Assembly (NCBI GenBank): GCA_947564305.1
Contig: CANOBT010000014.1
Span: 1-64,000 of the forward strand
Length of the DNA stretch: 64,000 bases
Direction: 5' to 3'
Origin: an uncultured Lachnospiraceae bacterium
GTDB lineage: Bacteria; Bacillota_A; Clostridia; Lachnospirales; Lachnospiraceae
Within the stretch, counting starts at the first letter, position 1. Every line of letters starts with the position of its first letter. Positions 25,051 through 32,717 of the stretch are shown here, in pieces. The position numbers and the translations under genes are program-made. The notes under the pieces were generated by a model. The model was given only the letters and a program-made list of their open reading frames with translations, did not search any database and had not been told where the DNA came from.

Positions 25051-26199
25051 ATGTTTCTAATTAAAAATGATGAAGACATGAAAAGGGTATGCGGGCAGGA
25101 TAAAGTTGTGGTATATGGTGCAGGACTGGTTGCCCACGTGATAGTGAAGTATTTATTAGAGAATTTCTATGGTGAACGTGTACTCTGTATAGCAGTGAAA
25201 TCAAGAGAAAATAATCCGGCGGAGATTCTGGGTATACCAGTCTTACAGATGGATGAAGTTTTGAAGCGATACATAAATACAGTTTTTATCATAGCTACAC
25301 TGGAAAACCTGCATCTTGAAATCGTAAAAGAACTGGAGTCCAGCCATTGTAAAGAGATTACGGCAGTAAGTGATTTCTTCTATCGTTCAATCAGAAGAAA
25401 AGATATAGACTTTAACTCTGATATTTTGTGCAGGCAGATTCATATGTTCAGAGAGGTTCAGACATATCATCATGAATTATCTGACCGGCTTCAGAGGATA
25501 GAACAGGAATTGCTTTATAACAGAGAAATGGGAGAGGTCAGACAGGTGAATTATCAGACATTTTCTGAATTTGAAGGAATTCATAAGGGAAGAGATATTG
25601 TCATTGTAGCAACGGGGCCTTCTTTACAGAAATACAAACCAATTTCGAATGCAGTCCATATAGGTGTTAATACGGCCTATAAAGCATCAGATATTGTATT
25701 TGATTATTATTTTTTACAGGATTATACAGGGAAAAGTATTCAAACGGTTGAAGACATTAAAGCGAAACCATTTGTCAAATTTTTTGGAAAATTTATGGAA
25801 TGTTCAGAGTTCCATCAGTACTCAGAAAGCACGATGGAAATACCAGAACAGAAAGCTTTACAGTCAGGTGCCAGAAGATATTATACAGACTGGCCGCCGG
25901 AATCGACAGTCCATCGGGATATTCGTTATGCTCCACTTATGGAATACCATAGTGTTACGTTTCCTGCAATACAGTTTGCCCTGTTCTGTAATCCGAAGAG
26001 AATCTATCTGGCAGGCTGTGATTGCTCACAGGAGGGGCACTTTAACCAAGATAAGCAAGACGTTCTAGAAGTCGGATGTGTACTTCGGGGATATGCTGCG
26101 ATAAAAGAATTTGCCGGGAAACATTATCCGGAAACAGAAATTATTTCTATTAACCCTGTGGGGCTAAAGGGGATTTTTAAGGATATATACACAGAATAA
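25051..26199 (+). CDS. DUF115/MAF-like transferase with N-terminal Rossmann-like module
   Basis: The 382-residue protein carries the recurring module at residues 13-110 (VVVYGAGLVAHVI). A domain beginning DIVIVATGPSLQKY follows, and continues with HIGVNTAYKA and RIYLAGCDCS. The GPSL motif and layout recall DUF115/MAF-type and GT42-like transferases, several of which use CMP-activated nonulosonic or ulosonic acids. The next gene encodes CMP-Kdo synthetase. A Kdo transferase is therefore an attractive but unproven role. No membrane helices are present. Confidence 0.6.
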   Translation: MFLIKNDEDMKRVCGQDKVVVYGAGLVAHVIVKYLLENFYGERVLCIAVKSRENNPAEILGIPVLQMDEVLKRYINTVFIIATLENLHLEIVKELESSHCKEITAVSDFFYRSIRRKDIDFNSDILCRQIHMFREVQTYHHELSDRLQRIEQELLYNREMGEVRQVNYQTFSEFEGIHKGRDIVIVATGPSLQKYKPISNAVHIGVNTAYKASDIVFDYYFLQDYTGKSIQTVEDIKAKPFVKFFGKFMECSEFHQYSESTMEIPEQKALQSGARRYYTDWPPESTVHRDIRYAPLMEYHSVTFPAIQFALFCNPKRIYLAGCDCSQEGHFNQDKQDVLEVGCVLRGYAAIKEFAGKHYPETEIISINPVGLKGIFKDIYTE

Positions 26200-26232
26200 A
26201 TATATAATCCAGATAGAACAGGGAGGCTGAGA

Positions 26233-26976
26233 ATGGAGAAAAGGATAGTAGGAGTAATCCCGGCAAGATATGCTTCCACAAGATTTCCAGGGAAACCACT
26301 GTATAAGATAGGAAATAAACCAATGCTCCAGTGGGTTTGGGAGAGAGCATCCATGGCAGAAAATCTGCAGGATATTATCATTGCAACTGATGACAGGAGA
26401 ATATTTGGATGTGTGCAGGAATTTGGCGGACATGCCGTCATGACAGGAGAATGCAGATGCGGTACGGAACGGGTTTATGAAGCCGTAAAAAATATAGCCT
26501 GCGATGCGGTAATCAACATTCAGGGAGATGAACCTTTGATCAGCCCTGCTATTATTGACAGACTGGCATATGAATTGATTTATAATGATGTGCAGGTGGT
26601 GACAATGAAACGGAAAATAAAGGATTCTGCAGAAATAGAGAATCCAAATGTCGTAAAGGTAGTTTCAGATATATACCAGAATGCAATTTATTTTTCACGT
26701 TGTCCAATACCATATCAAAGGAAACATGATATGGATATAGAATTCTGGGCGCATGTTGGGATTTATGCTTACCAAAAGGATTTTTTATGCCAGTATATAT
26801 CTTGGAGTCCTTCTAAGCTAGAGCAGTCCGAACAATTAGAGCAGTTAAGGGTTTTGGAAAATGGATATTCTATAAGAGTCATGGAAACAGATTATGCGGG
26901 ATGGGGTGTAGATACACCAGGGGATGCTGTCAAAATAGAAGAAATGCTAGTACATGGGAAAGAAGGAGTTTGGTGA
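26233..26976 (+). CDS. kdsB: CMP-Kdo synthetase (3-deoxy-manno-octulosonate cytidylyltransferase)
   Basis: The 247-residue protein activates Kdo with CTP to CMP-Kdo. It has the KdsB N-terminal motif IPARYASTRFPGKPL, the block RCGTERV and the conserved INIQGDEPLI. Length and motif spacing match the family. Kdo is normally a Gram-negative lipopolysaccharide or capsule sugar. Here the gene sits with KdsA and KdsD in a Gram-positive glycan cluster. The stop overlaps the next start (GTGA). Confidence 0.92.
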   Translation: MEKRIVGVIPARYASTRFPGKPLYKIGNKPMLQWVWERASMAENLQDIIIATDDRRIFGCVQEFGGHAVMTGECRCGTERVYEAVKNIACDAVINIQGDEPLISPAIIDRLAYELIYNDVQVVTMKRKIKDSAEIENPNVVKVVSDIYQNAIYFSRCPIPYQRKHDMDIEFWAHVGIYAYQKDFLCQYISWSPSKLEQSEQLEQLRVLENGYSIRVMETDYAGWGVDTPGDAVKIEEMLVHGKEGVW

Positions 26977-28091
26977 ATTTATATAATATGCATATTGGAG
27001 AGGTAGATGTTTTTTGCAGGAATAAACCGATTATAGCTTTTGGGGCAGGTAATACACTAAAAAGCTTTATTCGCCAATATGGGCAGTTTCATTTTGAAGA
27101 TAGAATACGATATGTAGCTGATAATAATGAGCATATATCAGGGAAATATCTGAATGTAAAAGAAAAGAAAATCCCAATTATATCGCTTCAACAATTACTG
27201 ACGATGAAAGACTATATCCTTTTAATCTCATGTCTGGATTATGTAGATGTATTCCAACAGTTGGATGATACGGAGCAATTAAAGGAAACAGACTGTCTGA
27301 TTACAGTTTTTATTGATATTGAAACAAGGTGGAAGAAAGATGCGGATGCTTTTTCAATAAAAGATATGCGTTTGACCAAAAAAACAGTGATTCCGAAAAA
27401 AATTCATTACTGTTGGTTTGGAAAAAAAGAAATTCCTGTGCAGTGCCAGAGGTGGATGGCATCCTGGGAAAAATATTGTCCGGATTATGAAATCATCAGA
27501 TGGGATGAAAATAATTATGATGTAACGAAGAACGCTTACATGGAAAAAGCATATCAATCTGAAATGTGGGCATATGCTTCTGATTATGCCAGATTGGATA
27601 TTTTATACCGGGAGGGCGGTATCTTTTTAGATACGGATGTTGAACTGGTCAGGAATATAGATGATTTGCTATATCAGCCAGCCTTTGCGGGGATAGACCA
27701 TTCCAGAAATGTCAGTGCGGGGTTAGGAATTGGTGCGATTCGTGGTCATTCTATGATTTGGAAATTAAAAAAAATCTATCAAACGATAGATTTTGTAAAC
27801 AATGGAGGTGAATATGGAATGCAGGCATGCCCGGCTGTGCAAAGGCCAGTATTTGAAGAAAATGGATATGTAAATAATGGAACATATCAGATTATAGATG
27901 GTATGACAATTTATCCTGAAATTGTATTGAGCGGAATGAACAATATTACAGGAGCAATCCATATTACGGAGTTCACATATGCAGTCCATCATTATGCAGG
28001 AACCTGGATATCAGAACAGCGCAGAAAAAATCAAGATGCGATTAAAAAAATATATATAAATGCTTGTACAGGTAACGGATATAATCAGTGA
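26973..28091 (+). CDS. GT32-like glycosyltransferase with N-terminal Rossmann-like module
   Basis: The 372-residue protein has the recurring module at residues 17-115 (KPIIAFGAGNTLKSF). A GT32/Och1-like domain follows, with IPKKIHYCWFGKKEIP, SDYARLDILYREGGIFLDTDVE (DXD as DTD) and a C-terminal YAVHHYAGTW. I use the GTG start at 26973, five bases after AAGGAG and overlapping the kdsB stop by 4 bases; an upstream extension reads through kdsB in another frame and is unlikely. Confidence 0.83.
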   Translation: MNLYNMHIGEVDVFCRNKPIIAFGAGNTLKSFIRQYGQFHFEDRIRYVADNNEHISGKYLNVKEKKIPIISLQQLLTMKDYILLISCLDYVDVFQQLDDTEQLKETDCLITVFIDIETRWKKDADAFSIKDMRLTKKTVIPKKIHYCWFGKKEIPVQCQRWMASWEKYCPDYEIIRWDENNYDVTKNAYMEKAYQSEMWAYASDYARLDILYREGGIFLDTDVELVRNIDDLLYQPAFAGIDHSRNVSAGLGIGAIRGHSMIWKLKKIYQTIDFVNNGGEYGMQACPAVQRPVFEENGYVNNGTYQIIDGMTIYPEIVLSGMNNITGAIHITEFTYAVHHYAGTWISEQRRKNQDAIKKIYINACTGNGYNQ

Positions 28092-28109
28092 AGAAAGGAA
28101 AAGAAACAT

Positions 28110-29063
28110 ATGTATAGGCTGCACAACTTAGGAATTGAAGCAAAGATAGATTGGCTTGTTATAAATGGATATCTGGAGCAGAAAAAAGTGATTATATGTC
28201 CCTATGGAAGCTATGGGATGCAGATTAAGCAATATATAAATATGCGTTATGGAATTCAGGAGTATTCAATAGTCGATGATAAGATGTGGAAATATAATTC
28301 CAATATACATCCAATAGAGTATTTACAGGAAATAGTCGGTCAAAGTGATTATGTTATTTTAGTAGGAGACATAAGGGTTGATATTCTTTTAGAAAAATTT
28401 CGGGAAGTAGGGGTTGATGAAGAAAAGTGCTATTTGCTAAAGGGAGAACCATTAACCTCACAGGATGCATTATTAAAAGTGGCGAATGATGATGAAATCA
28501 ATACTGTACTGGATGTAGGATGTGGTAAGGGGAGCCACTCAAAAATTTTAAAGGCATTTGGTAAAAGTGTAACTGGAATTGAAAGCGGATATACATGTAG
28601 TATACAAAAGAAAAATGATTTCAAAATAATCAATGATGACTTTCTTGAACATAATTTTGAAGAAACCTATGACTGTGTATGGTGTGCACATGTCCTGGAG
28701 CATCAGATGGCAGTAGGTCCATTTCTGAAAAAGTTATTTGATTGCTGTAATAAGCAGGGAAAGGTGGCGATTACCGTTCCATCTGGCGTGGGAGGGGGGA
28801 TTATTGAGGGCCACGTGACTTTATGGAATGCAGGTCTTCTGATGTACAATATCATTCAGGCAGGCTACAGCTGCAGGAAAGCGGCTGTAAAAACATATGC
28901 GGATAATGTAAGTGTGATTGTACCAAAAGAACCTATTTTCAGAGAGAAAGATTATAGGGCAGCATCTGACTCCAGACAATATTTTCCAGAGAATCTGGAC
29001 TGTGGATGTACAAGATTTGGCGGAATTTGTTTTGATGGTAATATCAATGAATTAAATTGGTAA
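28110..29063 (+). CDS. class I SAM methyltransferase with N-terminal Rossmann-like module
   Basis: The 317-residue protein begins with a variant of the recurring module (VIICPYGSYGMQIKQY, about residues 23-112). A Rossmann methyltransferase domain follows, with the SAM-binding motif LDVGCGKGSHS and the motif WCAHVLEHQ. It should methylate a sugar or nucleotide-sugar. The neighbouring Kdo genes make an O-methylated ulosonic acid or neighbouring sugar possible. The acceptor cannot be deduced. Confidence 0.8.
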   Translation: MYRLHNLGIEAKIDWLVINGYLEQKKVIICPYGSYGMQIKQYINMRYGIQEYSIVDDKMWKYNSNIHPIEYLQEIVGQSDYVILVGDIRVDILLEKFREVGVDEEKCYLLKGEPLTSQDALLKVANDDEINTVLDVGCGKGSHSKILKAFGKSVTGIESGYTCSIQKKNDFKIINDDFLEHNFEETYDCVWCAHVLEHQMAVGPFLKKLFDCCNKQGKVAITVPSGVGGGIIEGHVTLWNAGLLMYNIIQAGYSCRKAAVKTYADNVSVIVPKEPIFREKDYRAASDSRQYFPENLDCGCTRFGGICFDGNINELNW

Positions 29064-29069
29064 TTTGCG

Positions 29070-29849
29070 ATGGTGAAGAATAAATTTATTGTAATTGCAG
29101 GACCATGCGTCATTGAATCAGAAGAGACGACTATGGAGATTGCGGAAAAATTAGCAGAAATCGTGAAGACTTTGAATGTAGATTTCTACTTTAAAGCATC
29201 GTTTGATAAGGCTAACAGGACCAGTATCCATTCCTATCGGGGACCAGGATTAGAAACCGGACTCTCAATATTGGAAAAGGTCAAAAATACTTTTCACGTA
29301 AAGATTGCAACGGATATCCACGAACCTTTTCAGGCGGCTCCTGCCGCAGAGATTGCAGATATTATACAAATACCGGCTTTTTTATGCAGACAGACGGATT
29401 TATTATTAGCCGCTGCCAGAACAGGAAGGAAAATTCATGTAAAAAAAGCTCAGTTTTTAGCGCCTTGGGATATGAAATGTGTGGCTGAAAAACTCCAAGA
29501 GGTTGGAAATACAGATATTATGCTTTGTGAAAGAGGAACTTGTTTTGGATATAATCGTCTTGTTGTAGATATGACAGGTATATGTGAAATGAAGAAGTAT
29601 GGTTATCCGGTTATTTTTGATGGAACACACAGTGTTCAGAAACCTGGAGGAAATGGAATTTCTTCTTCTGGAAATAGAGAATATGTGCCATATTTATCGA
29701 AAGCAGCAGTAGCAGCCGGTGCGGACGGGCTGTTTTTGGAGACACATATTTCTCCGGAAAAGGCATTATCAGACGGAGCTAATATGGTTCCATTAGCGCA
29801 GGTGGAAGAACTGCTTCATACATGTCTGAATATATATGAAATCAGGTAA
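29070..29849 (+). CDS. kdsA: Kdo-8-phosphate synthase
   Basis: The 259-residue protein condenses arabinose-5-phosphate with phosphoenolpyruvate. The motifs FYFKASFDKANRTS, IATDIHEP and KKAQFLAPWDM are diagnostic of KdsA rather than DAHP synthase. The N-terminal AGPCVIES carries a Cys at the metal-ligand position, suggesting the metal-dependent class. The ribosome-binding site is weak. It starts 6 bases after the methyltransferase stop. Together with kdsD and kdsB it supplies the Kdo pathway; no KdsC-type phosphatase is seen in the cluster. Confidence 0.92.
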   Translation: MVKNKFIVIAGPCVIESEETTMEIAEKLAEIVKTLNVDFYFKASFDKANRTSIHSYRGPGLETGLSILEKVKNTFHVKIATDIHEPFQAAPAAEIADIIQIPAFLCRQTDLLLAAARTGRKIHVKKAQFLAPWDMKCVAEKLQEVGNTDIMLCERGTCFGYNRLVVDMTGICEMKKYGYPVIFDGTHSVQKPGGNGISSSGNREYVPYLSKAAVAAGADGLFLETHISPEKALSDGANMVPLAQVEELLHTCLNIYEIR

Positions 29850-29854
29850 AAAAT

Positions 29855-30820
29855 ATGGATTGTATTACAGAAGCAAAAAGAGTGTTTAAACAGGAAATAG
29901 AGGCATTAAAAATCACGGGAGATGCTCTTGGAGAGCCATTTGAAAAAATCCTGCAAGCGGTCATTACATGTGTTGGAAAAGTTGTCTGGTGTGGGATTGG
30001 AAAATCCGGACATATTGCAGGAAAAATGGCAGCTACTATGGCAAGTCTGGGAACTCCTGCTTTTGCGTTGAGTCCAGCAGAAGCACTGCATGGTGATTTG
30101 GGAATGGTCTCTAAACAGGACATTGTGATTTGTGTAAGCCATAGTGGAGAAAGTGAAGAAATCATACGGCTGATTCCTTCTTTGAAATTGATAGGAGCAA
30201 GGCTTATTGCAATTACTTCTAAGGCAGATTCTACACTTGCAAAGGAATGTGAAATTGTACAGATTATGCCGTATGTCCAGGAGGCATGTGCATTGAAGCT
30301 AGCTCCTACATCCAGTACAGTTTCAGTTATGGCATACGGGGACGCACTGGCAGTAGTTGCGTCTGAATTGCAGGGATTTGGTAAAGAGAATTTTGCTGTA
30401 TTGCATCCGGCAGGAGCACTGGGCAAAAGACTGTTGATTCGTGTTTCTGATATTATGGCGGAGGGAGAGGAAATGCCTGTCATCAGAAGTGGCAGCAGGA
30501 TTACGGATGCTATTATGGAGATGAGTAAAAAAACTCTGGGGGTTGTCGCTGTTTTAGACGATGACCAAAAATTAACAGGATTGTTAACAGATGGTGATTT
30601 ACGAAGAGCAATTGAAAAACGGATAGATTTATACCATGGGTATATAGATTCTATTATGACAATTAACCCCAAAAGTATAACTGCAAATATACTGGCAGTG
30701 GATGCATTGCATAAATTGAAAGAAAGTAGTATTAATAACTTTCCAGTTGTAGATGAAAATAATGTAGTTGTAGGTGTTATTACATGGCAGCAGATTGTTA
30801 AGGCCGGAGTGATGATATAG
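29855..30820 (+). CDS. kdsD: arabinose-5-phosphate isomerase
   Basis: The 321-residue protein converts ribulose-5-phosphate to arabinose-5-phosphate, the first committed step to Kdo. The N-terminal SIS domain has GIGKSGHIAGKMAATMASLGTP, the GDLGM stretch and SHSGESEE. Two CBS domains follow at about residues 205-320. This is the KdsD/KpsF/GutQ layout and length. Position directly after kdsA argues for Kdo rather than glucitol metabolism. Confidence 0.92.
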   Translation: MDCITEAKRVFKQEIEALKITGDALGEPFEKILQAVITCVGKVVWCGIGKSGHIAGKMAATMASLGTPAFALSPAEALHGDLGMVSKQDIVICVSHSGESEEIIRLIPSLKLIGARLIAITSKADSTLAKECEIVQIMPYVQEACALKLAPTSSTVSVMAYGDALAVVASELQGFGKENFAVLHPAGALGKRLLIRVSDIMAEGEEMPVIRSGSRITDAIMEMSKKTLGVVAVLDDDQKLTGLLTDGDLRRAIEKRIDLYHGYIDSIMTINPKSITANILAVDALHKLKESSINNFPVVDENNVVVGVITWQQIVKAGVMI

Positions 30821-30887
30821 CGGAAGGTTATTCATATTATTCTGTTAATTAAAAATATAGTCATATGCATCATTAGAGGGAATAAAA

Positions 30888-32063
30888 ATGGATGATAGAT
30901 TTTATGTTGAGTTTACTGAAATGGAAGAAGATGAAACTACACAATGGTTTTGGGATTTTCGTAGACAAGTGCTTTTTAGTAATGATAAGCAATCAGGAAC
31001 GCTTAAATATTTAATGAGTTTATCCAAGAAAGATAATGAACAATATAATCGTATTATTAAATATCATAATAAAATAATTGGAATACCTGTGAGGGCAGAT
31101 AATATTTTAATGTATGATATAGTTACAAAGACAATTGATAAAATGTATTTACCAATAGGGGTCTGGAATGAGGATGCACAAAAAAAAGGCAAATTTGGAA
31201 GGGGGATTATCTATGGTAATTATTTAATATTTCTTCCAGCATGGTCTAACATTATATGCAAAATAGATGTAAAACAGAAATGTATAGTTTCTGTTAAGGA
31301 TATATCCGATGCAGGTATTAATACTAATAGTACAATTCCATTTAGTCAGTCTATATTGGATATGGAATATATTTATATGACTGTAGGAGAAGAACCTGCT
31401 CTTATTATAATTAATGCTCAAACATTAACGTATACTAAAAAAGAATTTAATCATTATGAAAAAGGTTTTTGTGCCATTATAAAACAGAAGGACTATTATT
31501 GGCTTTTTCCAAGATATAGAGGAGAGATTATTAAATGGAATCCCAAAACGGATAAAGAAGAAAGATATTCTCTTCCAGAAAATTTAATGCCTTTACCTGA
31601 TAGAATTGGATTTAACTCGGTACAGAGTATTGGGGATTATTTTTGGCTTTTTCCAGTAGCAGCGCCGGAAGTAGTAAAAATTGATGCAAAGACAGGAAGT
31701 ATGGAAGCCGCAAAAGCGTTAAAAAAATATAGTAGTTATAAAAAAGATTCAGATAATTTTACAAAATATTGGATGACAAAAACAGAAGGAATATTTTTGA
31801 AATTTTATTCAGTAATACAAGGAGTGCTTGTGCAGTATGATACAGAAAAAAATAGCATAAAAGAGTTACCGTTTTATCTTTCGGGAGAGGATAAAAATAG
31901 ATATTTTCTGGAAGTTGAGTATACTCCAAATTGTATCCTGAATGAAAATATGGTAAGTCTGAGTAATTATTTAAACATAATAGAGAGAAGAAATTTATTA
32001 TCTATGCGAAATGAAAAAGAGACCGTTGGAAATGAAATACATCAAAAAATTATAAATTATTGA
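30888..32063 (+). CDS. predicted beta-propeller protein of unknown function
   Basis: The 391-residue soluble protein has repeating strands such as YDIVTKTIDKMYLPIG, IDVKQKCIVSVKDI, WNPKTDKEERYSLP and IDAKTGSMEAAKA. Each looks like a propeller blade that returns every 45-55 residues. It has no signal peptide and no recognised catalytic motif. It lies between the Kdo genes and the phosphoramidate genes and begins a visibly AT-richer stretch. A scaffold or accessory role is possible; I do not recognise the family. Confidence 0.6.
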   Translation: MDDRFYVEFTEMEEDETTQWFWDFRRQVLFSNDKQSGTLKYLMSLSKKDNEQYNRIIKYHNKIIGIPVRADNILMYDIVTKTIDKMYLPIGVWNEDAQKKGKFGRGIIYGNYLIFLPAWSNIICKIDVKQKCIVSVKDISDAGINTNSTIPFSQSILDMEYIYMTVGEEPALIIINAQTLTYTKKEFNHYEKGFCAIIKQKDYYWLFPRYRGEIIKWNPKTDKEERYSLPENLMPLPDRIGFNSVQSIGDYFWLFPVAAPEVVKIDAKTGSMEAAKALKKYSSYKKDSDNFTKYWMTKTEGIFLKFYSVIQGVLVQYDTEKNSIKELPFYLSGEDKNRYFLEVEYTPNCILNENMVSLSNYLNIIERRNLLSMRNEKETVGNEIHQKIINY

Positions 32064-32206
32064 AGGTATCTATTTTAGAAGAAATAAAAAGCAATAACGT
32101 CTCAGATGTATTTCTGGATTTTTACCATAAATATCATCTGAAAATAAATTATCATTTCTATACCAAAGTAGAGAAAATATGGGGAAAGGTGTATTATGCA
32201 GCATAG
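32060..32206 (+). other. possible small open frame or gene remnant
   Basis: An open frame of 48 codons can be read from a TTG that overlaps the stop of the propeller gene. It ends inside the start of the kinase gene and has protein-like composition (LEEIKSNNVSDVFLDFYHKY). No family is recognised. It may be a displaced C terminus or a decayed gene. Confidence 0.25.
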
Positions 32207-32717
32207 ACGAGTATACTGGCTTACTGGATTATCAGGTGCAGGCAAGACCACAATTGGCAAAGCTTTATATAAGTTTATCAAAGAAAGACGGGATAATGTC
32301 GTTATGTTAGATGGCGATTCTATGAGAGCGGCATTTTGCGATGATTTGGGATATAACTTGGAGGATAGACATCAATGTGCTGTACGATATGCTAAAATAT
32401 GCAGGCTTTTGGCTGAACAGGAAATTATTGTAATTTGCTGTACTATCTCCATGTTTACGGATATACGCACATGGAACAGAGAGCATATTGAGGGTTATAA
32501 AGAGATTTATATTAAAGTACCAATGAACATTTTAGAGAAACGGAACCAGAAAGGACTATATAGTGGAGTAAAGAGTGGTAGATTAGCGGAAGTTGCAGGT
32601 GCAGATCTCCAGGTTGAGCTTCCTGAAACTCCAGATATAGTAATTGATTATGCAAGACAAAAATCCATGGATCAGGTATTGGAAAAAATTATTGGCGAAG
32701 ACAGGGAATGGTTATGA
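32196..32717 (+). CDS. CysC-like kinase, likely cytidine diphosphoramidate kinase
   Basis: The 173-residue P-loop kinase is of the adenylylsulfate-kinase family (GLSGAGKTT at 11-19, MLDGDSMRAAFCDDLGY). It has no sulfate-assimilation neighbours. In Campylobacter jejuni the same fold, Cj1415, phosphorylates cytidine diphosphoramidate during O-methyl phosphoramidate synthesis. The next four genes here match the partners of Cj1415. Assignment to that step is therefore by context plus family. Without context it would be called APS kinase. Confidence 0.75.
   Translation: MQHRRVYWLTGLSGAGKTTIGKALYKFIKERRDNVVMLDGDSMRAAFCDDLGYNLEDRHQCAVRYAKICRLLAEQEIIVICCTISMFTDIRTWNREHIEGYKEIYIKVPMNILEKRNQKGLYSGVKSGRLAEVAGADLQVELPETPDIVIDYARQKSMDQVLEKIIGEDREWL

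Noticed and set aside
26901..26972. Upstream extension of the GT32-like gene
   Set aside because: It would read through kdsB in another frame. The GTG at 26973 has a ribosome site and overlaps the kdsB stop like other junctions in the cluster.
29855..30820. GutQ-type isomerase of glucitol metabolism
   Set aside because: No sugar-alcohol transport or dehydrogenase genes are nearby, while kdsA and kdsB are in the same operon.
32196..32717. Sulfate-activating APS kinase
   Set aside because: There are no sulfurylase or reductase genes nearby. The four following genes match the phosphoramidate pathway, where this fold has a different substrate.
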